Below are positions 25,262-33,262 of a stretch of DNA of 64,000 bases, piece after piece (the first letter of the stretch is position 1; the number at the start of each line of letters is the position of its first letter). The stretch spans positions 496,001 to 560,000 of the forward strand of contig NZ_CP059162.1 of assembly GCF_013466605.1 (NCBI RefSeq), read 5' to 3'. Origin of the DNA: Pseudomonas chlororaphis subsp. aurantiaca. GTDB taxonomy: Bacteria > Pseudomonadota > Gammaproteobacteria > Pseudomonadales > Pseudomonadaceae. The notes beneath the pieces were generated by a model that was not told the DNA's origin, did not search any database, and saw nothing but the letters and a program-made list of their open reading frames with translations. Made by a program: the position numbers and the translations under genes.

Positions 25262-26155
25262 ATGGAATTGCGTCACCTGCGTTACTTCATCGCGGTGGCC
25301 GAAGAGCTGCATTTCGGCCGCGCCGCCCAGGTCCTGGGCATCTCCCAGCCGCCTTTGAGCCAGCAGATCCAGGTGCTGGAGCAGGAGGTGGGTGCGCGGC
25401 TGTTCGAGCGCACCAATCGTCGGGTCGAACTCAGCGAGGCCGGCAGGCTGTTCCTCGATGAAGCACGACAGGTGCTGGCTCAGGTCGACAAGGCGGCGGA
25501 TGTGGCCCGGCGGGCGCAACGGGGAGAGCTGGGGGAGCTGAAAATCGGTTTCACCTCGTCGGCACCCTTCAACTCGAGTATTCCCCAGGCGATCTTCGCC
25601 TTTCGCCAGCGCTTTCCTAACGTGCACCTGAAACTGCGGGAGATGAGCAGCACCCAGGTGGCCGAGGCGCTGCTGGACGAGTCGATCCAGGTCGGCATCA
25701 TGCGGCCGTTGCCGCTGCCGGACTCCCTGAGCGTGGTGGAGTTGCTGCGCGAACCGCTGGTGGCGGTGCTCGGCTCCAAGCATCCGCTGGTGGCCGGCAG
25801 CGAAGCCGGGCTGGCACTGTCGGCCCTGGCCCACGAACCTTTCGTGTTCTTCCCGCGCAGCTACGGCAGCGGCCTGTACGCGCAGTTGCTGACCCTGGCC
25901 CGCGATGTCGGCTTCACCCCGCACTTCGCCCAGGAAGCGGGCGAGGCCATGACCATCATCGGCCTGGTGGCGGCGGGGCTGGGTGTCTCGGTGTTGCCGG
26001 CGTCCTACCAGCGCATGCGTATCGACGGCGTGGTCTATCGACCGCTGCTCGACCCCGAGGCAGTTTCGGCGGTGTGGCTGGCGCAGCGCACCGACCAGCG
26101 CTCGCCAATGGCCAAGGCCTTTGTCGAGCTGCTGACCCGCAAGGCTGAGTTGTGA
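25262..26155 (+). CDS. LysR-family transcriptional regulator
   Basis: A 297-residue LysR-type regulator. The N-terminal winged helix-turn-helix (residues 1-60) reads MELRHLRYFIAVAEELHFGR and continues with SQPPLSQQIQVLEQEVG. The effector domain (about 90-295) is of the BenM/CatM-like group (LKIGFTSSAPFNSSIPQ). It is divergent from the MFS gene across 120 bp of AT-rich DNA, so it probably controls that transporter and itself. The inducer is unknown. It ends against a GAAA-loop terminator. Confidence 0.92.
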   Translation: MELRHLRYFIAVAEELHFGRAAQVLGISQPPLSQQIQVLEQEVGARLFERTNRRVELSEAGRLFLDEARQVLAQVDKAADVARRAQRGELGELKIGFTSSAPFNSSIPQAIFAFRQRFPNVHLKLREMSSTQVAEALLDESIQVGIMRPLPLPDSLSVVELLREPLVAVLGSKHPLVAGSEAGLALSALAHEPFVFFPRSYGSGLYAQLLTLARDVGFTPHFAQEAGEAMTIIGLVAAGLGVSVLPASYQRMRIDGVVYRPLLDPEAVSAVWLAQRTDQRSPMAKAFVELLTRKAEL

Positions 26156-26157
26156 GT

Positions 26158-26183
26158 GAAAGGGCGCCGAAAGGCGCTCTTTG
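26158..26183. terminator. bidirectional terminator at the end of the APE operon
   Basis: AAAGGGCGCC pairs with GGCGCTCTTT (one G-T pair) around a GAAA tetraloop. It is followed by T on the plus strand and preceded by A, so it serves both the LysR gene and the converging minus-strand operon. Confidence 0.75.
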
Positions 26184-26215
26184 TCGTTTCCGGGGGATGG
26201 AAACCTGTTGGTACC

Positions 26216-26662
26216 TTACTGCACCTTCGCCAGATCGCCGCGCAGCGCGACGCCTGCCATCAGGGCGCCCGCGTGGCATTCGTAGGTTTTCGCGTCCTTG
26301 CGCTCGTTGCTCTTGTAGAAGCTGGCGATGTCGGTCACGGCATTGGCGCCGACTTTCTTGGCCGCCTGGTGCAGGGTGATCAGCGCCGATTGCAGGACCC
26401 ATTCGCAGGCCACTTCGTCGCTTTTGTTGAAGGCGTTGGTCTTCTTGTTGGTGACCGCGCCCGCGCTGATCACCGTGACCTTGCCGGCGGGCTTGTTGCC
26501 GGCCAGGTAGAACTTCACGCTGCCGTCGATCTTGCCGGTGCTGATGGCTTCGGCGACCACCTTGTCGAACGGCAGGTACAGCGCGGTATCACGGGCCTGG
26601 CTGACGCCGGGCAGGGTGCAGAACAGCAGGGTGGCGGCAGCGGCCAGGGTCTTCAATTGCAT
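26216..26662 (-). CDS. conserved exported protein of unknown function, last gene of the APE operon
   Basis: A 148-residue protein with a clear signal peptide (residues 1-23, ending GVSQA). The mature part has two cysteines (EVACEW and YECHAG) that could form a disulfide. A Gly/Ala-rich stretch, GANAVTDIASFYKSNE, followed by AGALMAGVALRGDLA is reminiscent of YbjQ-type beta-hairpin folds. Homologues in databases are sometimes called excinuclease ATPase subunit, which the sequence does not support: no Walker motif is present. The ATG at 26662 has AAGGAGA 7-13 bases before it; an upstream in-frame ATG at 26719 has none. It starts 40 bp after the preceding lipoprotein gene, so it is probably co-transcribed. 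Confidence 0.75.
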   Translation of the reverse strand: MQLKTLAAAATLLFCTLPGVSQARDTALYLPFDKVVAEAISTGKIDGSVKFYLAGNKPAGKVTVISAGAVTNKKTNAFNKSDEVACEWVLQSALITLHQAAKKVGANAVTDIASFYKSNERKDAKTYECHAGALMAGVALRGDLAKVQ

Positions 26663-26702
26663 GGTGGTCTCCTTGACGTAGAAAGCGGGTGGCAGCTGGC
26701 GC

Positions 26703-27149
26703 TCAATTAGGCGCGGCAATCGCCTGGGCCGAGCTGGACAGCTGTTGCGCGGTCCGTTCGTTCTGGTTGTCCTTCAGCTCGCGCAGGATGCCCTTGTCCA
26801 GCAGGCGCACCCAGCGGATGTAGTTCTTGTGGATCTTGCCGTCCGCGTAGCCCATGCCGCGGCTGTCGCGGTAGAGGATCTTGTAGTGGGTCGGCGCGTA
26901 CTGGATGTCGATTTCCACGTGGTATTGCTCGCGCACGGTGATCTCGGCCTGGATCAGCTCCGGGCTGATGCGTTGCACGGTCCACTTGCGGGCGACCAGG
27001 TTTTTCAGGATCGCCTGTTTCATTTCCTCATGGTCGGCCTTGAGGGTGGCGGGCAGGACCCGGTCAGGGGTGTACATGCGCTTGCTGGTGCACGAGACAC
27101 AGGTCAGCAGGGCCAGCACGATCAGGCATGCGCGAAGCAGGGAGGGCAT
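26703..27149 (-). CDS. small putative lipoprotein of the APE operon
   Basis: A 148-residue protein. Residues 1-20 form a lipoprotein-type signal (LIVLALLTCVSC) with Cys20 or Cys17 as candidate acylation sites. The remainder contains AILKNLVARKWTVQRISPELIQAEI, a pattern seen in small periplasmic domains, and ends in a Gln/Ala-rich tail. The ATG at 27149 is preceded at 8 bases by GGAG. An ATG at 27176 overlaps the KS stop (ATGA) and would lengthen the N-terminus by nine residues. The position right after the ApeR-like KS suggests a role in envelope placement of the pigment, which is an inference. Confidence 0.78.
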   Translation of the reverse strand: MPSLLRACLIVLALLTCVSCTSKRMYTPDRVLPATLKADHEEMKQAILKNLVARKWTVQRISPELIQAEITVREQYHVEIDIQYAPTHYKILYRDSRGMGYADGKIHKNYIRWVRLLDKGILRELKDNQNERTAQQLSSSAQAIAAPN

Positions 27150-27172
27150 TCCATTTTCTCCAGGGGGTAACG

Positions 27173-28402
27173 TCATTGAGGCCAGCGGCGGAAGATCAGC
27201 GAAGTGTTGACGCCGCCAAAGGCAAAGTTGTTGTTCATCACGTATTCGCAGCTCATCTGCCGGAATTCGCCGCGCAGGTAATCCAGTTCGCCGCAGCGCG
27301 GGTCCACCGTATCGAGGTTGAGGGTGTGCACGTAGAGGTCGCGGTTGAGCATCTCGATGCTGAACCAGGACTCCAGCGCGCCACAGGCCCCCAGGGTGTG
27401 GCCGAGGAAACTCTTCTGCGAACTGATGGGCATCCGGCTGCCGAACAGGCTGCTGGTGGCCAGTGTTTCGGCAATGTCGCCCTGTTCTGTAGCGGTGCCG
27501 TGGCCATTGACGTAACCGATGGCCGAAGGCTCGAGGCCGGCGTCTTCCAGGGCCAGCTCCATGGCCCGGCGCATGGTGGCCTGCTCCGGACGGGTGGTGT
27601 GCTGGCCGTCGGCGTTGCTGCCGAAACCGACGATCTCGGCATGGATATGCGCGCCACGGGCCAGGGCGTGTTCCAGCTCTTCGAGCACCAGCATGCCGCC
27701 GCCCTCGCCGATCACCAGGCCGTCGCGGTCGCTGTCGTAGGGCCGCGGGCTGGTGTGCGGGGCATCGTTTTTCAGGCTGGTGGCGTAGAGCGCGTCGAAC
27801 ACCATGGCTTCGGTCGGGCACAGCTCTTCGGCGCCGCCGGCGAGCATCAGCGGCAGGCGGCCGAACTTGATCGCCTCGTAGGCGTAGCCGATGCCCTGGC
27901 TGCCGCTGGTGCAGGCGCTGGACGTCGGGATCAGCCGCCCGGTGAGGCCGAAGAAGATGCTGATATTGGCTGCGGTGGTGTGCGGCATCATGCGCACGTA
28001 GGAGTTGGCGTTGAGGCCTTCGGCGACCGAGTTCAGCAGCATGTTGCCGAACGCCTTGATCTCGTCGGTGCTGCCGGTGGACGAGCCGCAGGCCACGCCC
28101 ATGCGCCCGTCCTTGATCGACTCGTCACCCAGAAGGCCGGCATCGGCCAGGGCCTGCTCGGCAGCCCCCACCGCGAGCCGCGACACCCGGCCCATGCTGC
28201 GCAGCTGCTTGCGGGTCCAGTGGTCCGGTACCTTGAAGTCGTCCACGGGGCCGGCCAGGCGGGTATTGAGTTCGCTGAAGCGATCCCATTCGTCCATCCG
28301 GCGAATGCCGCTGCGGTTAGCGCCGAAATTGGCGGCGATGGTGTCCCAGTCGCTGCCCAGCGAAGTGATGCCGGCCATGCCGGTGACGACCACACGTTTC
28401 AT
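27173..28402 (-). CDS. ApeR-like beta-ketoacyl-ACP synthase of the aryl polyene cluster
   Basis: A FabF-like ketosynthase of 409 residues. The catalytic triad is complete: Cys164 in SSACTSGS, His in NGHGTATEQGD and His in KSFLGHTLGA. The C-terminal NNFAFGGVNTS is typical of thiolase-fold KS. By order (DUF3261-KS-DH-KR-KS, as apeN-O-P-Q-R) it matches ApeR, thought to begin or prime aryl polyene synthesis. It starts with TGATG overlap after the ketoreductase. Confidence 0.9.
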   Translation of the reverse strand: MKRVVVTGMAGITSLGSDWDTIAANFGANRSGIRRMDEWDRFSELNTRLAGPVDDFKVPDHWTRKQLRSMGRVSRLAVGAAEQALADAGLLGDESIKDGRMGVACGSSTGSTDEIKAFGNMLLNSVAEGLNANSYVRMMPHTTAANISIFFGLTGRLIPTSSACTSGSQGIGYAYEAIKFGRLPLMLAGGAEELCPTEAMVFDALYATSLKNDAPHTSPRPYDSDRDGLVIGEGGGMLVLEELEHALARGAHIHAEIVGFGSNADGQHTTRPEQATMRRAMELALEDAGLEPSAIGYVNGHGTATEQGDIAETLATSSLFGSRMPISSQKSFLGHTLGACGALESWFSIEMLNRDLYVHTLNLDTVDPRCGELDYLRGEFRQMSCEYVMNNNFAFGGVNTSLIFRRWPQ

Positions 28403-29130
28403 CAGACCAGGCCTCCGTTGACCGCCAGCACCTGGCGGGTGATGTAGGCGGCCTCGGCGGACATCAGGAAGTTCACCGCGCCGGCGACTTCCTCCGGGGT
28501 GCCCATGCGCTGGGCCGGGATCATCTTCAGCAGCTCGTCCACCGGCACGTTCTCGTCGAGCATGGCGGTGTCGATCAGGCCTGGCGCCACGCAGTTGACG
28601 GTGATCTTGCGTTTGCCCAACTCGATGGCCAGGGCCTTGGCGGCGCCGATCAGGCCGGCCTTGGACGCGCTGTAGTTGACCTGGCCACGGTTGCCGACCT
28701 GCCCGGACACCGAGGCGATGCAGACGATACGCCCGGCGGCACGGCGCCGGATCATCGGCATCATCACCGGGTGCAGGACGTTGTAGAAACCGTCGAGGTT
28801 GGTGCGCAGCACGGTGTCCCAGTCGTCTTCGCTCAGGGCCGGGAAGGCGCCGTCGCGGGTCAGGCCGGCGTTGAGCACCACGCCGTAGTAGGCGCCGTGG
28901 GCCTCCACGTCGGCTTCGAGAACGGCCTTGCAGCTGGCGCGGTCGGTCACATCGAATTGCAGGATGCGTGCCTGGCGCCCCAGGGCCTCGATTTCGGCCT
29001 GCACGGCTTCGGCTTCGCTGCGACCGCTGCGGCAATGCAGGATCAGGTCATAGCCGCCCTGGGCCAGGCGCAGGGCAATGGCGCGGCCGATACCACGGCT
29101 GGAGCCGGTAACCAGTATGGATTCAGTCAT
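28402..29130 (-). CDS. ApeQ-like 3-oxoacyl-ACP reductase
   Basis: A 242-residue short-chain dehydrogenase of the FabG type, predicted to reduce the beta-keto group after each polyene extension. Motifs are the NADPH-binding VTGSSRGIGRAIA, the NAG motif (VLNAGLTRDG) and the catalytic Ser-Tyr-Lys (SVSGQVGNRGQVNYSASKAG). Its start overlaps the end of the dehydratase gene by 4 bp. It lies between the dehydratase and ketosynthase as in other ape clusters. Confidence 0.92.
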   Translation of the reverse strand: MTESILVTGSSRGIGRAIALRLAQGGYDLILHCRSGRSEAEAVQAEIEALGRQARILQFDVTDRASCKAVLEADVEAHGAYYGVVLNAGLTRDGAFPALSEDDWDTVLRTNLDGFYNVLHPVMMPMIRRRAAGRIVCIASVSGQVGNRGQVNYSASKAGLIGAAKALAIELGKRKITVNCVAPGLIDTAMLDENVPVDELLKMIPAQRMGTPEEVAGAVNFLMSAEAAYITRQVLAVNGGLV

Positions 29131-29600
29131 GGCTGGACTCCTGTTGATAAAATGGGGGATTCGTTCAGGTAGCTGTCCGCCTGGGGCGGACAGAACACGT
29201 TGAGGCGGGCGACGGCCTGAATGCCGGGGGCACTCAGGTGGCATTCGAATACGCCCATGCCGTTGTCGTCTTGCAGGGAGCGCAAGGCGTGAATCTGCAG
29301 TTCGCTGCCGGCCGGGAAGTGTTCCACATTGCATTCGAACTTGCGGGTGCCGAGCAGGAACCCCAGCTCGACGGCCTGGCCTTTCTGGCGCGCATGGCAA
29401 CCGGCGTAGGCGGCGATGCTCTGGGCCATTATTTCGATGCCGACCCAGGCCGGCAGGCTACCGTCGGCACGGTTGAACAGGCCACCGGGACGGACGGTGA
29501 GGCGGGTGTGGATCTGCTCTTCATCGAACGCCAGGACCTGATCGATCAGGATCATGTCGCCCGCGTGGGGCAGCAGTTCGGCGAGCGGCCAGTCAATCAT
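29127..29600 (-). CDS. ApeP-like hotdog-fold dehydratase
   Basis: A 157-residue hotdog-fold protein, predicted to remove water from the 3-hydroxyacyl-ACP to give the trans double bond. The N-terminus reads WPLAELLPHAGDMILIDQV, and the central helix GIEIMAQSIAAYAGCHA is characteristic of the ApeP/FabZ-like group. His12 in LLPHAGDM is a likely catalytic residue. ATGA overlaps join it to both neighbours. A second dehydratase is fused to the ligase at 41180-42859. Confidence 0.88.
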   Translation of the reverse strand: MIDWPLAELLPHAGDMILIDQVLAFDEEQIHTRLTVRPGGLFNRADGSLPAWVGIEIMAQSIAAYAGCHARQKGQAVELGFLLGTRKFECNVEHFPAGSELQIHALRSLQDDNGMGVFECHLSAPGIQAVARLNVFCPPQADSYLNESPILSTGVQP

Positions 29601-30793
29601 GGGGCGTCTCCGATAATCAGGCTGACGTTGTTGCCGCCGAAGGCAAAGGAGTTGCTCATCAGGCAGCGCGGAGCGGTCTGCTCCAGACGTGTGGTGGCGG
29701 TGACCCAGTGCAGCGGTGGCAGTTGCGGGTCGGCCTGGGCGTCCCAGACATGGGGCGGCAGGGCGTGCGCGCTGTTCGCGGCGGACAGGCTCAGCCAGCA
29801 GAACGCCGCTTCCAGGGCACCGGCGGCGCCCAGGGTATGGCCGCTCATGGGCTTGGTCGACGAGCAGGGCACGCCGGCCGGGAACAACTGGTCGACCGCC
29901 AGGCTTTCCATGGCGTCGTTGTGCTGGGTGGCCGTGCCGTGCAGGTTCAGGTAGCCGATCTGTCCGGCTTGCAGGCCGGCGTTGTGCAAGGCCTTCTGCA
30001 TGGCTTGCAGGGCGCCGCGCCCGCTGGGTTCGGGCGCGGAAATATGGTGCGCGTCGGAGCTGGCGCCGGCGCCGAGCAAGGCGATCGGTTGCGCTCCGAG
30101 GGTTTCCTTGCTCATCAGGAACAGCACGGCGGCTTCGCCGATATTGATGCCATCGCGGTTGACCGAGAACGGATTGCAGCGCTGGTCGGACACCGCTTCC
30201 AGGGCCGAGAAACCGTTGAGGGTCAGCTTGCACAGGCTGTCGACGCCGCCGCACAGCACCGCGTCGCACAGGCCCAGGTCGAGCAGGCGGCGGGCGCTCA
30301 TCAGCGCGCGGGCGCTGGAGGTACAGGCGGTGGAAATCACGTAGGCCGGGCCGCTGAGGTCGAGCCAGTCGGCGAGAAAATTCGCCGACGCGCCGAGTTC
30401 CTGCTGCCGGTAGTCGTAGTCGACCGGGAAGTGCCGGTCGCGCAGGTAGTGGGCGATGCCGCGGCTGGCTTCGTCGATGCCCGAGGTGCTGGTGCCGAGG
30501 ACGATGCCGATGCGGTTGTGGCCGTAGCGGGCGATGGCCTGGTCGATGTCGCCACGGATCTGCAGGGCGGCCTCCAGCAGCAGCTGGTTGTTGCGGCTGC
30601 TCTGCTGCCCCAGCTCAGGCGGAATGCTCGCCAGCGGCCCCTGGACGGCGGCCACCGGCACGCTGCGCTCCGGCACCCAGCCGGCTTCGGCGCGCATGCC
30701 GGAGCAGTCGCCGGCAAACAGGCTGCGGGCCACTTGCTGCTTGTCGCGCCCAAGGGCACAGATCACCCCGAGGGCATTCAGGTAGGCCGTCAT
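29597..30793 (-). CDS. ApeO-like beta-ketoacyl-ACP synthase
   Basis: A 398-residue ketosynthase with Cys157 (STACTSSA), His in LHGTATQHND and His in MSGHTLGAAGA. The C-terminus has SFAFGGNNVSL. In characterised aryl polyene systems ApeO acts as a heterodimer with the inactive chain-length factor ApeC, whose homologue begins this operon. ATGA overlaps connect it to the DUF3261 gene before it and the dehydratase after it. Confidence 0.9.
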   Translation of the reverse strand: MTAYLNALGVICALGRDKQQVARSLFAGDCSGMRAEAGWVPERSVPVAAVQGPLASIPPELGQQSSRNNQLLLEAALQIRGDIDQAIARYGHNRIGIVLGTSTSGIDEASRGIAHYLRDRHFPVDYDYRQQELGASANFLADWLDLSGPAYVISTACTSSARALMSARRLLDLGLCDAVLCGGVDSLCKLTLNGFSALEAVSDQRCNPFSVNRDGINIGEAAVLFLMSKETLGAQPIALLGAGASSDAHHISAPEPSGRGALQAMQKALHNAGLQAGQIGYLNLHGTATQHNDAMESLAVDQLFPAGVPCSSTKPMSGHTLGAAGALEAAFCWLSLSAANSAHALPPHVWDAQADPQLPPLHWVTATTRLEQTAPRCLMSNSFAFGGNNVSLIIGDAP

Positions 30794-31275
30794 GAGGCGT
30801 TCTCGGCGGTCAGCGGGCTGATGTGGTAGTACAAGCCCTGGGGCAGCTCCAGGCGGAAATCCAGGGCCTGGCGATAACGGACCTGCCAGTGCGGGGCGAG
30901 GTCACGCTGCGCGCCGTGCTGCCGGGCGGCTGGATAATTATCTCGCAGTTCGCCCGCGGGCGTCAGGGCGAACAGCAGGGCGGCGAACAGTTCGCGGGCC
31001 TCCGGGTTCGGCGGCAGCAGGCCATCGGCCTGCCAGCGACCGTCGATCAGTTGCTGGCGCGCCAGGGGAATGCCCAGCGGGTCGAGCAGCGACCAGCGGA
31101 TGCCCGGCCCTTCGGCCTGGATCACCAGCAGCCAGTCCTGGCGCTGCCCGGCCTGTTGCCGCTCGACGTGCAGTTGCAGCGGCAGGGCCAGGCTCGGGGT
31201 TTTCTCGGGCAGCGGCGGCAGGCTGGCGCAGGCGCTCAGCAACAGCAGGCAGCCGACGAGCAGGGCACGGATCAT
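30790..31275 (-). CDS. ApeN-like DUF3261 lipoprotein
   Basis: A 161-residue protein with a lipoprotein signal (LLVGCLLLLSAC, acylated Cys16 expected). The mature part matches the DUF3261 group of aryl polyene clusters, with SLLDPLGIPLARQQ and LFAALLFALTPAGELR. The family shows a LolB-like pattern, which suggests an outer-membrane acceptor for the lipid-linked pigment. That role is an inference from its position with the LolA-like carrier and MMPL exporter. Confidence 0.82.
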   Translation of the reverse strand: MIRALLVGCLLLLSACASLPPLPEKTPSLALPLQLHVERQQAGQRQDWLLVIQAEGPGIRWSLLDPLGIPLARQQLIDGRWQADGLLPPNPEARELFAALLFALTPAGELRDNYPAARQHGAQRDLAPHWQVRYRQALDFRLELPQGLYYHISPLTAENAS

Positions 31276-32018
31276 CCGGCGGCACCTTCGTGCAAGGGTT
31301 TGCGGGCGACCACATTGACCAGGGTTTCTTCCCGTTGGCCAAAGGGTTTCGGGCGGCGCAGGCCGAAGCGTTCGAGCAGCCCGAAGTCCTTGGCACGGCT
31401 CCACCACAGATAGGGATAAGACACATTGCGCGGGGTAAATTCAAAACCCTGTCGTCGGATCATTTCCAGATACTGCGCCGCGCTTTTCTGTACATGCATC
31501 GGGTGGCGGAACAGCCAGCGGATCACCCAGGTGTCGATGTAGGCCTCGGTGGATTCGGCGAACAGCAGGTAACCGCCCGGCTTGAGCACGCGATAGAACT
31601 CGGCCAGGGCTTTTTCCTGTTCCACCAGGTGGTGAAAGGTTTGATGGCAGAACAGCAGGTCGACGCTGGCATCGGCCACGTCCAGGGTCGCGCAGTCGCT
31701 GCCGATCAGCTCGACCTGCAGGCCCTGGCGCGCCGCCTCTTCGCTGCTGAGCCTGAGGCTGTGCGGGTCGGCGTCCAGGCCGATCAGGCGCCGCGGGGCG
31801 AACACCTGGCGCAGGTACTGGAACGACTTGCCCTGGCCGCAGCCGGCATCCAGCAGCACCGGGTTGGCCGGTGGCTCGTCGTCGAACAGGCGGCGCAGGT
31901 CGTTGATCGCCACCCGCAGCACATGGTGCTGCCAGGTATGGCTGCGCAGGAACCAGAAGCCGAAGCGGGTTTCCTCGACGTAGCTGGCGCTCAGGTACTG
32001 TGGCTGGGCGTCGTTCAT
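31272..32018 (-). CDS. SAM-dependent methyltransferase (ApeB-like)
   Basis: A 248-residue class I methyltransferase. The SAM-binding motif is VLLDAGCGQGKSF, the acidic residue after strand 2 is LIGLDADP, and the post-motif is FYRVLKPGGYLLF. It probably methylates the aryl head group or its hydroxyl, as in methylated aryl polyenes. It lies between the halogenase-like enzyme and the DUF3261 gene with 4-bp overlaps on each side, which supports a tailoring role. Confidence 0.87.
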   Translation of the reverse strand: MNDAQPQYLSASYVEETRFGFWFLRSHTWQHHVLRVAINDLRRLFDDEPPANPVLLDAGCGQGKSFQYLRQVFAPRRLIGLDADPHSLRLSSEEAARQGLQVELIGSDCATLDVADASVDLLFCHQTFHHLVEQEKALAEFYRVLKPGGYLLFAESTEAYIDTWVIRWLFRHPMHVQKSAAQYLEMIRRQGFEFTPRNVSYPYLWWSRAKDFGLLERFGLRRPKPFGQREETLVNVVARKPLHEGAAG

Positions 32019-33262
32019 GGAGCCTCCATGGCGCAGATTTCCGAGAGCATGCGCAGCCGGCGCTTGGGTTCGCTGACGAACGGGTTGCGTTCGTCCCAGG
32101 CATAGCCGGCGAGGATCGAACTGATCATCCGGCGAATCTCCGGCGAGCTGCCCGGGTGGTAGATCACGTCCTGGAAGGTGCCGGCGTACCAGCCTTCGAC
32201 GTAGCAACGGAAGGTGTCGACACCGCGCTTGAGGGGGATGGCGAACTCTGTTTCCCAATCGACGCTCTCGCCCTGCAACTGCCGATGCAGCACGGCGGCG
32301 GCCATGCTCGCCGAACGCATGGCGATGGTCACGCCGGAGGAGAACACCGGGTCGAGGAACTCCGCGGCGTTGCCCAGCAGCGCGAAGCCCGGGCCGTGCA
32401 GGGTCTTGACGTTGGCCGAGTAGCCGCCGATGGTCCGCGCCGGGATGTCCCAGACGGCGTTGTGCAGGACCTTGGCCAGGCTCGGGGTTTGCTCGATGAA
32501 ACCGCGCAGGCACTGGTCCAGGTCGTTGTCGCGGCCATCGAAGTGCTCCTTGGCCGCCACCACGCCGATCGAGCAGCGGCCGTTGCTGAACGGGATGGTC
32601 CAGAACCACACATCGCGTTTGCTGGGGTGAGTGGTGATGAGGATCTTTTCCCGCTCGAAAGCCGGGCTGTCGATGTGGTCTTCGATATGGGTGAACACCG
32701 CCTGGCGGACCGGGAAGTTCGAGGGCGCTTCCAGGTCCAGCAGGCGTGGCAGCACGCGGCCGTAGCCACTGGCGTCGAGCACGAAACCGGCCTCCACGCG
32801 GTACTCGCTGCCATCTTCGCGCAGCACCTGCAGCTGCGGCCTGGCCAGGCTGAAGTCGGCGCTGACGATGGCCTCGCCATAACGCACTTCAACGCCTTGC
32901 AGGGCGGCCTGATCGGCCAGCAGCTTGTCGAAGTCGGCGCGTTGCACCTGAAAGGTGGTGGGCTTGCCCTCGCTGAAGGTGTCGCCGAAATCGAAGGCGC
33001 TGTAACGCTCGCCCCAGGCGAACGCGGCGCCGTTCTTCAGCTGGAAGCCCGCTGCGTTGACCGCCTCGAGCATGCCGGCCTCCTCGACGAAGTCCAGGCA
33101 GTGGGACAGCAGGCTTTCACCGATCGAAAACCGAGGGAAATGCTGGCGCTCGACGATCAGCACGTCGTGGCCTTTGCCCTTGAGCAGCGCGGCGGCGATG
33201 GCGCCCGATGGGCCAGCGCCGATCACCACAATCTGGCGGCGTTCCATTTCAACTGTTGGCAC
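32015..33262 (-). CDS. flavin-dependent halogenase-like enzyme of the APE cluster
   Basis: A 415-residue FAD-dependent enzyme. The Rossmann motif IVVIGAGPSGAIAA lies at residues 11-24, and PRFSIGESLL follows as in flavin-dependent halogenases. Lys76 in QLKNGAAFAWG aligns with the catalytic lysine of phenol/pyrrole-type halogenases. The exact WxWxIP signature is present (WFWTIP, residues 219-224), and LGNAAEFLDPVFSSG fits the second FAD contact. Some database relatives are labelled only NAD(P)/FAD-dependent oxidoreductase. The GTG at 33262 has AGGAG 5 bases upstream but overlaps the antiporter by 14 bp; an ATG at 33247 starts two bases after that stop. A halogenated aryl polyene is therefore possible, but a non-halogenating FAD oxidoreductase cannot be excluded. 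Confidence 0.78.
   Translation of the reverse strand: MPTVEMERRQIVVIGAGPSGAIAAALLKGKGHDVLIVERQHFPRFSIGESLLSHCLDFVEEAGMLEAVNAAGFQLKNGAAFAWGERYSAFDFGDTFSEGKPTTFQVQRADFDKLLADQAALQGVEVRYGEAIVSADFSLARPQLQVLREDGSEYRVEAGFVLDASGYGRVLPRLLDLEAPSNFPVRQAVFTHIEDHIDSPAFEREKILITTHPSKRDVWFWTIPFSNGRCSIGVVAAKEHFDGRDNDLDQCLRGFIEQTPSLAKVLHNAVWDIPARTIGGYSANVKTLHGPGFALLGNAAEFLDPVFSSGVTIAMRSASMAAAVLHRQLQGESVDWETEFAIPLKRGVDTFRCYVEGWYAGTFQDVIYHPGSSPEIRRMISSILAGYAWDERNPFVSEPKRRLRMLSEICAMEAP

Noticed and set aside
25142..25924. Long N-terminal extension of the MFS transporter
   Set aside because: It overlaps the LysR gene on the other strand; conservation begins at the GTG at 25141.
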